From NCBI GenBank assembly GCA_017467985.1, contig JAFUJY010000164.1, positions 1 to 7,932 on the forward strand: 7,932 nt of DNA, written 5' to 3'. The notes beneath the pieces were generated by a model. It was given only the letters and a program-made list of their open reading frames with translations, was not told the origin of the DNA and searched no databases. Below, piece after piece: positions 1 through 6,666 of the stretch. The position numbers and the translations under genes are program-made. This DNA is from Bacillota bacterium (lineage in GTDB: Bacteria > Bacillota > Clostridia > Lachnospirales > Bianqueaceae). How positions within the stretch are numbered: the first letter of the stretch is position 1; every line of letters starts with the position of its first letter.

Positions 1-1041
1 GGCCAGAGCACGAATCTGATCGGGAGTATAGGTAACAGGATAACGAATGTCAATGGTGCAGAAAATGCCATCCTCGGTGGTCTTTACAATACCATTGTTG
101 AAGGTCAGCTCACCATACTGGTCACGAATCTTCAATCCGATACCGGCACCATCACAGTCTACACCCAAGTGAGACATATAAAAGTCCACAAAATCATCCT
201 GCATTCCTGCCTTCTGCAATGCCTGCATGGTGTAGGCAGCCGCATTAACACCCAAAAGTGGAGTGCTGGCATGGGCAGCTACGCCTTGGGCATGAATCAC
301 TAGCTTGTCGCCATCTGTGGTAACAGAGGCAGAAACCAGAGGAGTTTCGGCCAGAGCAGCCTTCAGCGCATCCGCATCCACTGCATCAGCGGGAACTTCG
401 GTGGTACACTGATTACAAACGGCATTGGCAACGAAACCGCCGTTCATGGAAATGATCTTAGTATTTTTGCTGTAGGCTACCATACCACAGCCACCCTTTT
501 CGCCATGGATGCCGGGGAAATTGCCATCGGGAGTAAAGCCGGTGGTGATGGGTTCACCATGCTTCACATAATATTTCATACATTCGGAACCGGACTCTTC
601 ATCGCAGCCCATGAGCAGGCGAACCCGCTTATTCAGCGGAATACCGGACTCTTGAACCAGTTTCATTGCATAGAGGCTGGCAATAAGTGCGCCCTTATCG
701 TCACTGACGCCACGGCCATAAACCACACCATCCTTTTCGGTGAGGGTAAAAGGATCGGTTACCCAGCCATCGCCGGCGGGAACAATGTCCAGATGGGCGG
801 CAATACCAATAATCTCGTCGCCTTCACCCATTTCTGCATAACCACAGTAGTTATCCATATTAGTGGTTTTGAAGCCCAGCTCCTGGGCAATCTGCAAGGC
901 CTCTGCAAGACAGGCGGCAGGCACTTCGCCAAAGGGCTTGCCTTGGACAGCGGGACCCTTAACAGAATTATATGCAACTAAACGAGCCATATTTTCCAGC
1001 ATTTCAGTGGTTAAAGGCTCGATCCATTCTAAATGTTTCAT
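1..1041 (-). CDS. pepV: M20 family metallodipeptidase, PepV/Sapep type (3' end beyond window)
   Basis: This is the amino-terminal 347 residues of a dinuclear metal peptidase that would cleave dipeptides and short peptides in the cytoplasm. The M20 motifs are visible in order: HLDIVPAGDGW with metal ligand H83 and D85; GRGVSDDKG with the bridging D114; CDEESGSE with catalytic/ligand pair E148-E149; and TPDGNFP with ligand D172. HAST at about 257-260 fits the lid domain histidine of PepV-like enzymes. There is no signal peptide. PepV-type proteins usually have about 460-470 residues, so roughly the last quarter, with the final metal-ligand histidine, lies left of position 1. The ATG at 1041 is chosen because AAAAGAGG (1051-1058 on the complement) precedes it by 9 bases and the protein begins as the family does (MKHLEWIEP). 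It is monocistronic at its 5' end and divergent from the phosphoesterase genes. The fold assignment is firm; the symbol rests on family similarity only. Confidence 0.93.
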   Translation of the reverse strand, partial: MKHLEWIEPLTTEMLENMARLVAYNSVKGPAVQGKPFGEVPAACLAEALQIAQELGFKTTNMDNYCGYAEMGEGDEIIGIAAHLDIVPAGDGWVTDPFTLTEKDGVVYGRGVSDDKGALIASLYAMKLVQESGIPLNKRVRLLMGCDEESGSECMKYYVKHGEPITTGFTPDGNFPGIHGEKGGCGMVAYSKNTKIISMNGGFVANAVCNQCTTEVPADAVDADALKAALAETPLVSASVTTDGDKLVIHAQGVAAHASTPLLGVNAAAYTMQALQKAGMQDDFVDFYMSHLGVDCDGAGIGLKIRDQYGELTFNNGIVKTTEDGIFCTIDIRYPVTYTPDQIRALA

Positions 1042-1071
1042 AGAAGTATACCTCTTTTCCTTAGATGATAA

Positions 1072-1086
1072 AATGATCATATCATT
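1072..1086. repeat. Short inverted repeat over the dipeptidase -10 box
   Basis: AATGAT-CAT-ATCATT is a 6-3-6 inverted repeat lying across the -10 element of the dipeptidase promoter. Its position would suit a repressor operator. It is short and AT-rich, so chance is a real alternative; no regulator is encoded nearby. Confidence 0.35.
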
Positions 1087-1104
1087 ATGCGGCGGGGATG
1101 TCAA
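1076..1104 (-). promoter_or_regulatory. Sigma-A promoter of the dipeptidase gene
   Basis: Read on the minus strand, TTGACA (1104-1099) is followed by a 17-base spacer and TATGAT (1081-1076). This is a perfect -35, optimal spacing, and a one-mismatch -10. Transcription would start near 1069, giving a leader of about 28 bases that carries the ribosome binding site. The match suggests strong, mostly constitutive expression unless a repressor binds the overlapping palindrome. Confidence 0.85.
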
Positions 1105-1163
1105 GGGCTTTTCGAAGGAGAAAAGGGATGTTTGTGCGTTGAAACCATCAGGAGGTGTAGAAA

Positions 1164-1709
1164 ATGAATTTTTATATCAGTGATACCCATTGGGATCATG
1201 CGAATATTATGAAGTATTGTGATCGACCCTTTGCGACGGTGGAGGAAATGAACCAGGCGATGATTGAGAACTGGAACCGTAAAGTGGGTGAAGATGATGA
1301 TGTGTATATTGTGGGAGATATGTTTTTCTATGCCAGGACACCGGTGGAATATATGCTCTGCCAGCTAAAGGGACGCAAGCATTTGATTATTGGCAACCAT
1401 GACTGTCAGTGGATGAAAAAGGTGGAAATGGCGGGGTACTTTGAGAGTGTACAATACATGACGGAGATTAAGGATGGCAAGCGGGACATCACTCTGTGTC
1501 ATTATCCCATGATGGCTTGGCATGGCAGCAATCATGGTTCGTATTTGATTTACGGACATATTCATAATAATACCGGGGATTTTTTCTGGCCACTGCTGCG
1601 CAAAATGGAAAATGCGCTAAATGCAGGGGTGGATGTGAATCATTTTGAACCGGTGACTTTTGAAGAACTGGTGGAAAATAATCGAAGATTTCGTGCATCG
1701 AAGGGGTAA
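1164..1709 (+). CDS. Calcineurin-like metallophosphoesterase, small AQ1575-type
   Basis: A 181-residue cytoplasmic phosphoesterase with a complete dinuclear metal site. Motifs in order are SDTHWDH (D7, H9), VGDMF (D52), GNHD (N78, H79), CHYP (H113) and GHIH (H132, H134), which together supply the ligands and the catalytic histidine of the superfamily. The opening ISDTHWDHANIMKYCDRPF, in which the first metal motif is followed directly by a DHANI segment, resembles the MPP_AQ1575 subfamily found in bacteria, archaea and phages. The natural substrate of that group is not established, so only a phosphomonoester or phosphodiester hydrolase can be stated. The ATG follows an excellent AGGAGGTG (1150-1157) by 6 bases. 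Its stop is 5 bases before the next phosphoesterase start, which implies cotranscription. I found no convincing promoter in the 122 bases before it. Confidence 0.9.
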   Translation: MNFYISDTHWDHANIMKYCDRPFATVEEMNQAMIENWNRKVGEDDDVYIVGDMFFYARTPVEYMLCQLKGRKHLIIGNHDCQWMKKVEMAGYFESVQYMTEIKDGKRDITLCHYPMMAWHGSNHGSYLIYGHIHNNTGDFFWPLLRKMENALNAGVDVNHFEPVTFEELVENNRRFRASKG

Positions 1710-1714
1710 AGAAG

Positions 1715-2446
1715 ATGATTTATATAACTGGGGATACCCACAGTGAATACAAACGATTTGGTCGGAAGGGCTTTCCAGAGCAAAAGAATTTGACGAAGGA
1801 TGATTATGTAATTATATGCGGCGATTTTGGCCTGTGGGAGGCGAACAGGGAAACGGAATATTGGCTGAATTGGTTGGAGGAGCGCTCATATACTACATTA
1901 TTTGTGGATGGAAATCATGAGAACTTTGATCTGCTGGAACAGTATCCGGTGAAGGAATGGAGGGGTGGTTTAGTACATGAGCTGCGTCCCCATGTACTGC
2001 ATCTGATGCGGGGACAGATTTTTGAATTGGAGGGAAAGCGATTTTTTACCATGGGCGGAGCAGCCTCCCATGATGTGTGGGAAGGAATTTTTGACCTTAG
2101 CCAACCCGAGGCGAAGAATAAAGTCAAGTGGCTGATCAAGCAGGGGAGATATCATTTTCGTGTTCTGGGACAGACCTGGTGGCCTCAGGAGCTGCCTTCT
2201 GATGAAGAAATTGCACAGGCACGCAGGGTCTTGGAAGAGAGTCATTGGCAGGTGGATTATATCATTACCCATTGTGCCCCCGCTTGCATAGTGGACCGAT
2301 ATGAAAAGGATCGCCTGACCGATTTTTTTGATGAAGTATGGCAGAAGGGACAGTTCACCCATTGGTACTGTGGGCATTATCATAAGCCTCAACAGATGGG
2401 TAAGCTGCAAGTGCTGTATGAGGACATCGAGGAGTTGGAAAAATAG
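1715..2446 (+). CDS. Calcineurin-like metallophosphoesterase, second of a pair
   Basis: A 243-residue cytoplasmic phosphoesterase with all motifs intact: TGDTH (D7, H9), CGDFG (D37), DGNHEN (N67, H68), MGGAAS (about 113-118), ITHCAP (H186) and CGHYH (H221, H223). The GNHE variant, the GGA segment and the THCAP motif set it apart from the preceding gene, so the pair is unlikely to come from a recent tandem duplication. Such proteins are annotated as metallophosphoesterases, and their substrate cannot be read from the sequence. The ribosome binding site AAGGGG (1701-1706) overlaps the end of the upstream gene, and the two coding regions are separated by 5 bases, so expression is probably coupled. 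The gene converges on the glycoside hydrolase gene with a shared hairpin between them. Confidence 0.9.
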   Translation: MIYITGDTHSEYKRFGRKGFPEQKNLTKDDYVIICGDFGLWEANRETEYWLNWLEERSYTTLFVDGNHENFDLLEQYPVKEWRGGLVHELRPHVLHLMRGQIFELEGKRFFTMGGAASHDVWEGIFDLSQPEAKNKVKWLIKQGRYHFRVLGQTWWPQELPSDEEIAQARRVLEESHWQVDYIITHCAPACIVDRYEKDRLTDFFDEVWQKGQFTHWYCGHYHKPQQMGKLQVLYEDIEELEK

Positions 2447-2460
2447 GCGATACATAAAAC

Positions 2461-2495
2461 AACAGCGCGACTCAGTTTTTAGAGTTCGCGCTGTT
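2461..2495. terminator. Intrinsic terminator between converging genes
   Basis: AACAGCGCGA pairs with TCGCGCTGTT (10 bp), continuing past a one-base bulge into a CTC/GAG stem with an 8-base loop. Read on the minus strand the stem is followed by TTGTTTTAT, a usable U-tract, and it begins 10 bases after the glycoside hydrolase stop codon. This makes it a good terminator for that gene. On the plus strand the tail (ATTCATCAT) is poor, so termination of the phosphoesterase transcript there is likely weaker. Confidence 0.8.
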
Positions 2496-2505
2496 ATTCA
2501 TCATA

Positions 2506-5500
2506 TTAGCTGTTATCCGTAATGTGAGCATTAAATTGTTTGATACGAAGAGTTCCGTCCGCACGTATGAAAGCACCATTGTTGTAGACTTCGGGGCTTC
2601 GCAAAATACCGGCATTCTTGAACTGATACTCGTAACACCACAGATCACCGGCGCTTCGCCAGGAGTTAGGACTCTGATAGAAGTATACACCGGGTGTATG
2701 ATGGAGCTGGGCAAAACCATTATAGCGGGTGCCATACAGCAGCAGTTCCACATGGTGATCGCCATCGGCTACATCCGGAAGATTGAGTACATAGGGAGAA
2801 TAAATGATATTTCCACGTTCCTTGCCGTCAACAAAGACTTTGATTAAACCACCACGATAACGAGGAACACGAATGGTCAGGCCGCCGATAGTACGAACAT
2901 TCAGATGATAACGAATGTTGCCGGTGTAGAAGGGCAGGCCTTGAGGAACGATGTCACTGAAGCCCAGACGGCGGACAGGTGCGGTCACGGTTTTCAAAGT
3001 ACCGTTTACACGAACACCGAAGTCACCCAATAGGTAGAAGCACTCCAGATTGGTACGCAGACCGATGGGAACGGTGATCTCAAGGATATTATCACCCACA
3101 TGCAGATCGGGGAGGGCGATCACATGGATATCTTTATCCACGAACCAACCTTCGGCTACAGAGGGAGCGGCTTTGCCATTCAATACTACCTGAGTATGTT
3201 CTTCATCTTCCAGAGCAAGCTTTACACCGGTGACTTCCACTTCGCTGGGGATAGTAAAGCGCAGAGTCAAACGGTCACTATATTCTTCGGTCTTCAGAAG
3301 ATAAGGTTGAACCACTTCTTTGCGTCGCCCAGGAATATCCAGGATGGAGCGAACATAGTTGTCAATACGCAGCAGTTCATCTTCGGGCTGGAAAGGACTT
3401 CCGTTGAAGGAGTATTCAGCCATATCCAGCAGTAACATATTGGGCTCTTCTAGAGTGACATCCACCATGCCAAAGAGCAGGTCAGGAGTTCCGGTCAGGA
3501 CAGAATCAACAGCTTCGCCCTCATAACGACCGGGCACTAACTTCAGCAGCATACTTTCGTGAATATACCACTGACGCTCCACAATGGTTTTGCCGCCGGC
3601 ATACCGAGCGGGCAGGGGACGGATATCTCCGGTCATGGAATCATATTCGGTCAAAGCATATTCGCCGTTGATAATAATGCGCACATGACCCGCATCATCC
3701 ACATCAGGGCAAGTGGGGTTCTTACCATTAGCCAGGAACAGCCACTGACAGTCGTTGTCATTGCGCATCTGATAAATGATGCGCTCATCCCGGGTGCCGT
3801 CAGACTGACGAACATCCACCAGACGATGGGGTTCCAGAGCATTCAGAATAGAAGAAGGCTCCATGCTGACACGAGTGGAGGCATTATACAGGGGCAAAAC
3901 AGCGTCGCTGGGAACTGCGTCCACATAGTCAGGGGCATCACCCACGAAAATCACATGACCACCCTGGGCCTGGAAGGCCTGCAGACGCTCCAGTGTAGAG
4001 GAACGCAGGGTGCGGCTCTGGCAAACGATCACGGCATCATAAGCCATCTCGCCCACCTGCAGCGGATTAGAAGCCACAGGACACTGTTCGGGGAAACGAG
4101 CCTCGCAGATATAGTCAAAGTCAATCTTACCAAAAAGCAGATTCTGGATCAGACTCTCAAAGCCCTGTTCCATCTGAGCACGCAGAGCAGCGGTCTGCTC
4201 AGTGGGTCCCCAATAGAGCCAGAAGCTCTCGATGGGATGAATGACAGCCACCTTTACATTGGCCTTACCACGGGTCATTGCAGTATTGACGCGGGCAAAG
4301 TGGCTTTCCACCAAGTCATATTGATCCCACCAGGGAGACTGATAGGCGATAGAAGCAGGATAGTCACGCTTGGCTTCGCCCTTCATGGTCATCCAGGTCA
4401 GATGGGGTACACGGATGGTGACGCCCAGAGCGGCCTGCCAGTCACCCTGCAGCTTGTAACCACGGAAGTCATAGTCCCAACCGGTTACACCGTATAGCTC
4501 GGAAAGCATACCGGGAGCACCGGTCTGACGAACCATGGACTGGGTCTGCTTTGCTGTAGTATACTCGTGGAAATCACAAAGCATATCAATGCCGGGGATG
4601 CCAAAATCCGGATAAGAACGCATGGAGTCCCCCAGGTACTGGGTCTGACTGGAAAGAGAAGGTTCACCCATCAAATGGCCGGTAAGGGCAATGCCATGTT
4701 CACGACACCATTTACCGATTTGTCCAATATAAGTGGAAGCAAACAGGTCAGCCACCAGGTTGTGGAAGCGATAACGAGCCTGAGAAAGCTTGCCTTCCGG
4801 CAATTCCCAGAACAATTCCGGTAAAATATCAAGCAGGTCTTGACAATAGGTGTTATAATAGATTTCAGGCAGCTTGGTGGTCCAGGTCAGGAACAGATCG
4901 TTCTTCTCAAGGGCGAAGTTCAGTGTGCCCTTAGGTGCAACCTGAGGTTCATCGGTGAAGATTGCGGGAATGATACCGCCGAAATCTTCGCCCAGTGCGT
5001 TGTAGTAGGCCTCATGGGTGACCTTGATAAACTCCTGAATGGCCTCAGGACACAGGGTATCCACATAAGGCTGGTTATTAAACCAAGGGTCAGCAGTGGA
5101 GTGCTCTGCGTAGGCGTACCATTTTGTACCCTCAGCAGTATCATTTTCTCCAATACGGCGGGATTCTTTTAAAGTACCGTCGTTGTTTAAAATGATATCA
5201 TATACAGCCACCAATATTCCATTGTCGTGGCGCATGGTGCGCTGACCGCGGCCGGCCTCGGGGCGGGTTGCCTGATAGGGACGATCGGGGGTGTAAGGAT
5301 TGGTTGTAAACAGTAAAGACTTGCGGGCGTATTCAGGACGATCAGCAGTGACCTTACCGCCGGCGGTGCCGGAGGGCCAACGGTCCTCATCATACAGCCA
5401 TGCCAGCATTTTTTCATCACGGGCCTTTTCCACACATTCGCGAATGTAGCCCATGAACTCGTCGTCCAGATAAGGACTGTCCATACCGGTACGAACATGC

Positions 5501-5670
5501 ATGTGGAAACCACCCATGCCCATGGTTTTCATCATATCGATTTGTTCCAGGAGTTTTTCAGAAGTCAGCTTGGTATTCCAGGCCCAGAAAGGCGTCCCGC
5601 GATATTCGCAGGTAGGATTGCGGAATAATTCATCTTGCAGATTGTATTCTTGATTCTTAGGATAGAGCAT
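2506..5670 (-). CDS. Large glycoside hydrolase, GH106-like (alpha-L-rhamnosidase type)
   Basis: A 1054-residue protein resembling GH106 enzymes (Pfam Glyco_hydro_106), which release alpha-L-rhamnose from plant glycans such as pectin; the specificity here is inferred. The N-terminal barrel has RGTPFWAWN (24-32), MGGFHMHVRTG (52-62), and WLYDEDRWPSGTAGG (91-105). Acidic residues at probable strand ends are FTDEP (D240, E241), GHLMGEP (H332, E336), and SELYG (E391); the catalytic pair cannot be assigned without alignment. Residues about 470-600 resemble a Rossmann-like domain (KVAVIHPIESFW, then AVIVCQSRTL and GGHVIFVGDAP). The remainder looks beta-rich, ending in a GH2-type sugar-binding jelly roll (about 915-1000, with VFVDGKERG and VELLLYG). 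No signal peptide is present, so it should act in the cytoplasm on imported oligosaccharides. The ATG has AAGGAGG (5679-5685) 8 bases upstream. Being monocistronic, it has no transporter or regulator beside it. Other glycan-cleaving specificities are possible. Confidence 0.8.
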   Translation of the reverse strand: MLYPKNQEYNLQDELFRNPTCEYRGTPFWAWNTKLTSEKLLEQIDMMKTMGMGGFHMHVRTGMDSPYLDDEFMGYIRECVEKARDEKMLAWLYDEDRWPSGTAGGKVTADRPEYARKSLLFTTNPYTPDRPYQATRPEAGRGQRTMRHDNGILVAVYDIILNNDGTLKESRRIGENDTAEGTKWYAYAEHSTADPWFNNQPYVDTLCPEAIQEFIKVTHEAYYNALGEDFGGIIPAIFTDEPQVAPKGTLNFALEKNDLFLTWTTKLPEIYYNTYCQDLLDILPELFWELPEGKLSQARYRFHNLVADLFASTYIGQIGKWCREHGIALTGHLMGEPSLSSQTQYLGDSMRSYPDFGIPGIDMLCDFHEYTTAKQTQSMVRQTGAPGMLSELYGVTGWDYDFRGYKLQGDWQAALGVTIRVPHLTWMTMKGEAKRDYPASIAYQSPWWDQYDLVESHFARVNTAMTRGKANVKVAVIHPIESFWLYWGPTEQTAALRAQMEQGFESLIQNLLFGKIDFDYICEARFPEQCPVASNPLQVGEMAYDAVIVCQSRTLRSSTLERLQAFQAQGGHVIFVGDAPDYVDAVPSDAVLPLYNASTRVSMEPSSILNALEPHRLVDVRQSDGTRDERIIYQMRNDNDCQWLFLANGKNPTCPDVDDAGHVRIIINGEYALTEYDSMTGDIRPLPARYAGGKTIVERQWYIHESMLLKLVPGRYEGEAVDSVLTGTPDLLFGMVDVTLEEPNMLLLDMAEYSFNGSPFQPEDELLRIDNYVRSILDIPGRRKEVVQPYLLKTEEYSDRLTLRFTIPSEVEVTGVKLALEDEEHTQVVLNGKAAPSVAEGWFVDKDIHVIALPDLHVGDNILEITVPIGLRTNLECFYLLGDFGVRVNGTLKTVTAPVRRLGFSDIVPQGLPFYTGNIRYHLNVRTIGGLTIRVPRYRGGLIKVFVDGKERGNIIYSPYVLNLPDVADGDHHVELLLYGTRYNGFAQLHHTPGVYFYQSPNSWRSAGDLWCYEYQFKNAGILRSPEVYNNGAFIRADGTLRIKQFNAHITDNS

Positions 5671-5699
5671 GATACATTCCTCCTTGTTTTGGTAAGGTC

Positions 5700-5728
5700 A
5701 TCATAGCACATTCTTGTAAAATTTGCAA
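5700..5728 (-). promoter_or_regulatory. Extended -10 promoter of the glycoside hydrolase gene
   Basis: On the minus strand TTGCAA (5728-5723), a 17-base spacer and TATGAT (5705-5700) form a sigma-A promoter, with TGC directly before the -10 giving an extended -10. The T-rich tract just upstream of the -35 (complement of 5729-5740) resembles an UP element. Transcription would start near 5693, giving a leader of about 22 bases containing the ribosome binding site. Confidence 0.8.
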
Positions 5729-5752
5729 TAAAAATAAAAAAGCGGTTCTAAT

Positions 5753-5767
5753 TTCCAATTTTTGGAA
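5753..5767. promoter_or_regulatory. Perfect 15-base palindrome, candidate operator
   Basis: TTCCAA-TTT-TTGGAA is a perfect 6-3-6 inverted repeat in the divergent region between the glycoside hydrolase and SSB-like genes. It lies 24 bases upstream of the hydrolase -35 and about 50 bases before the SSB-like start, right beside a TATATATAAA stretch that could hold the -10 of the rightward gene. Binding there could activate the leftward promoter or block the rightward one. No matching regulator family is recognised. Confidence 0.45.
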
Positions 5768-5818
5768 TATATATAAACTGTGAGTCATCACAGACGATTG
5801 AAGAAAGGAAGAAAAAAC

Positions 5819-6463
5819 ATGTCAGAACAGATTATAAAAAACAATGTGGCAGAACTGATCGGCGTTGTACGCAGCGGTTTTCGGTTCAGCCATGAGATCT
5901 ACGGGGAAAGTTTTTATAGCTTTGTAATGGAGGTGCCAAGACTGTCTAACTTCTCAGACCTGATTCCTATGCTGGTATCAGAGCGCCTGATGAATGTACA
6001 GGAGTCGATGGAAGGCAAGCTGATTGCAGTGCAGGGGCAGTTCCGTTCCTATAACAAGCACAGTGGAGGAAAAAGTAGACTCTTGCTGTCCGTCTTCGTA
6101 CGGGAATGGGAAGAGGCCCAAGCAGATGACCCCCGCAATCCCAACAGCATTTTCCTGGACGGTTATATCTGCAAAAAGCCCATGTACCGTACCACGCCCC
6201 TGGGACGAGAGATCACGGATCTACTCATTGCCGTCAATCGCCCCTATAATAAGTCGGATTATATTCCGGCTATTGCTTGGGGACGTAACGCCAAATTTGC
6301 CCAGAACCTGGAAGTTGGTCAGAACATAAAGATATATGGCCGCATCCAGAGCCGAAATTATCAGAAAAAATTGAATGAAACCGAGACCGATGTAAAAACC
6401 GCTTACGAAGTCTCCATTTCCAAGATGGAGATTGAGCGGATGCAGGAAGCATCGGGAGAGTGA
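5819..6463 (+). CDS. Single-stranded DNA-binding-like protein with two OB folds
   Basis: A 214-residue protein resembling the SSB-like proteins of Clostridia, expected to coat single-stranded DNA during replication or repair. It consists of two related OB-fold units, about 8-98 and 110-204. The repeat is visible directly: DLIPMLVSER (47-56) matches DYIPAIAWGR (147-156), and GKLIAVQGQFRSYN (66-79) matches GQNIKIYGRIQSRN (167-180). The second unit is closest to classical SSB (ITDLLIAVNRPY, then AIAWGRNAKFAQNL). The usual acidic SSB tail ending in a DIPF-like tip is absent; the C-terminus is RMQEASGE. The ATG at 5819 is preferred over an in-frame GTG at 5780 because AAAGGAAG (5804-5811) stands 7 bases before it, whereas the GTG has no ribosome binding site. 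No ribosomal protein genes flank it as in the usual rpsF-ssb-rpsR operon, so it may be an accessory rather than the main SSB. A weak -10 may lie at about 5768-5777. Confidence 0.78.
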   Translation: MSEQIIKNNVAELIGVVRSGFRFSHEIYGESFYSFVMEVPRLSNFSDLIPMLVSERLMNVQESMEGKLIAVQGQFRSYNKHSGGKSRLLLSVFVREWEEAQADDPRNPNSIFLDGYICKKPMYRTTPLGREITDLLIAVNRPYNKSDYIPAIAWGRNAKFAQNLEVGQNIKIYGRIQSRNYQKKLNETETDVKTAYEVSISKMEIERMQEASGE

Positions 6464-6466
6464 GAA

Positions 6467-6540
6467 TGAACGACCAGGCCTCTGCGGCCAGCCCTGCGCT
6501 TACGCGCTAAAGGGCTGGCCGCAGAGGCCTGGCTCGTTTG
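6467..6540 (+). terminator. Very long GC-rich hairpin after the SSB-like gene
   Basis: Arms 6474-6494 and 6512-6532 are perfectly complementary over 21 bases, and T6495-A6511 extends this to 22. Outside, AACGA (6469-6473) pairs with TCGTT (6534-6538) past one bulged C, and G-U pairs could add two more. Inside the loop GCGC (6496-6499) can pair with GCGC (6504-6507). The hairpin starts 3-5 bases after the stop codon, where a terminator is expected, but the downstream tail (TTTGGTGGGAG) lacks a proper U-tract. It may terminate or stabilise the mRNA 3' end, or be a copy of a dispersed palindromic repeat. Confidence 0.65.
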
Positions 6541-6568
6541 GTGGGAGAGAGACGGGAGGGAAATATTC

Positions 6569-6597
6569 TACTGAAATGCATTTTTTGCAGTTCAGTA
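6569..6597. repeat. Imperfect hairpin in the lipoprotein upstream region
   Basis: TACTGAAATGCA (6569-6580) pairs with TGCAGTTCAGTA (6586-6597) at 11 of 12 positions around a TTTTT loop. It lies upstream of the lipoprotein promoter and would not be in that transcript. It could be a second weak terminator for readthrough from the left, although no U-tract follows, or a protein-binding site. Confidence 0.5.
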
Positions 6598-6602
6598 AAA
6601 AT

Positions 6603-6621
6603 CACTTTATCTTTTAAAGTG
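6603..6621. promoter_or_regulatory. Inverted repeat over the -35 region of the lipoprotein promoter
   Basis: CACTTTA-TCTTT-TAAAGTG is a perfect 7-5-7 inverted repeat. It occupies the place where the -35 box of the promoter at 6628-6636 would lie, and no good -35 is present there. This suits an operator for an activator or repressor. A run of seven G residues (6621-6627) joins it to the extended -10. Confidence 0.45.
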
Positions 6622-6627
6622 GGGGGG

Positions 6628-6636
6628 TGTTATAAT
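6628..6636 (+). promoter_or_regulatory. Perfect extended -10 promoter of the lipoprotein gene
   Basis: TGTTATAAT contains a consensus TATAAT (6631-6636) preceded by TG one base away. The -35 region at 17-18 bases spacing (TATCTT or TTATCT) is a poor match, as often seen for extended -10 promoters. The start would be near 6643, about 23 bases before the ATG. Confidence 0.7.
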
Positions 6637-6666
6637 TAGTAAATAAGAAAAGGGAGGGAGATATTT

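Noticed and set aside
505..981. Plus-strand open frame opposite the dipeptidase gene
   Set aside because: It lies wholly antisense to a clear M20 peptidase, has no ribosome binding site and its translation shows no recognisable motif.
1108..1125. Small hairpin CTTTTC/GAAAAG before the first phosphoesterase
   Set aside because: Only 6 bp and A/T-dominated, without a U-tract or riboswitch-like conserved elements; too weak to call.
1042..1163. Rightward promoter for the phosphoesterase pair
   Set aside because: Candidates such as TATCAT at 1080-1085 have no convincing -35 at suitable spacing, so I could not support a specific site.
3559..4497. 312-codon plus-strand open frame inside the glycoside hydrolase
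   Set aside because: It is antisense to a well-supported gene with good motifs; long antisense frames are expected from biased codon use, and there is no ribosome binding site or family resemblance.
5780..5818. GTG start giving 13 extra residues on the SSB-like protein
   Set aside because: No ribosome binding site precedes it, and the ATG at 5819 has a good one; the extension (SHHRRLKKGRKN) reads like translated leader.
6432..6617. 61-codon open frame running through the long hairpin
   Set aside because: It overlaps the end of the SSB-like gene, would translate a perfect palindrome, and has no ribosome binding site.
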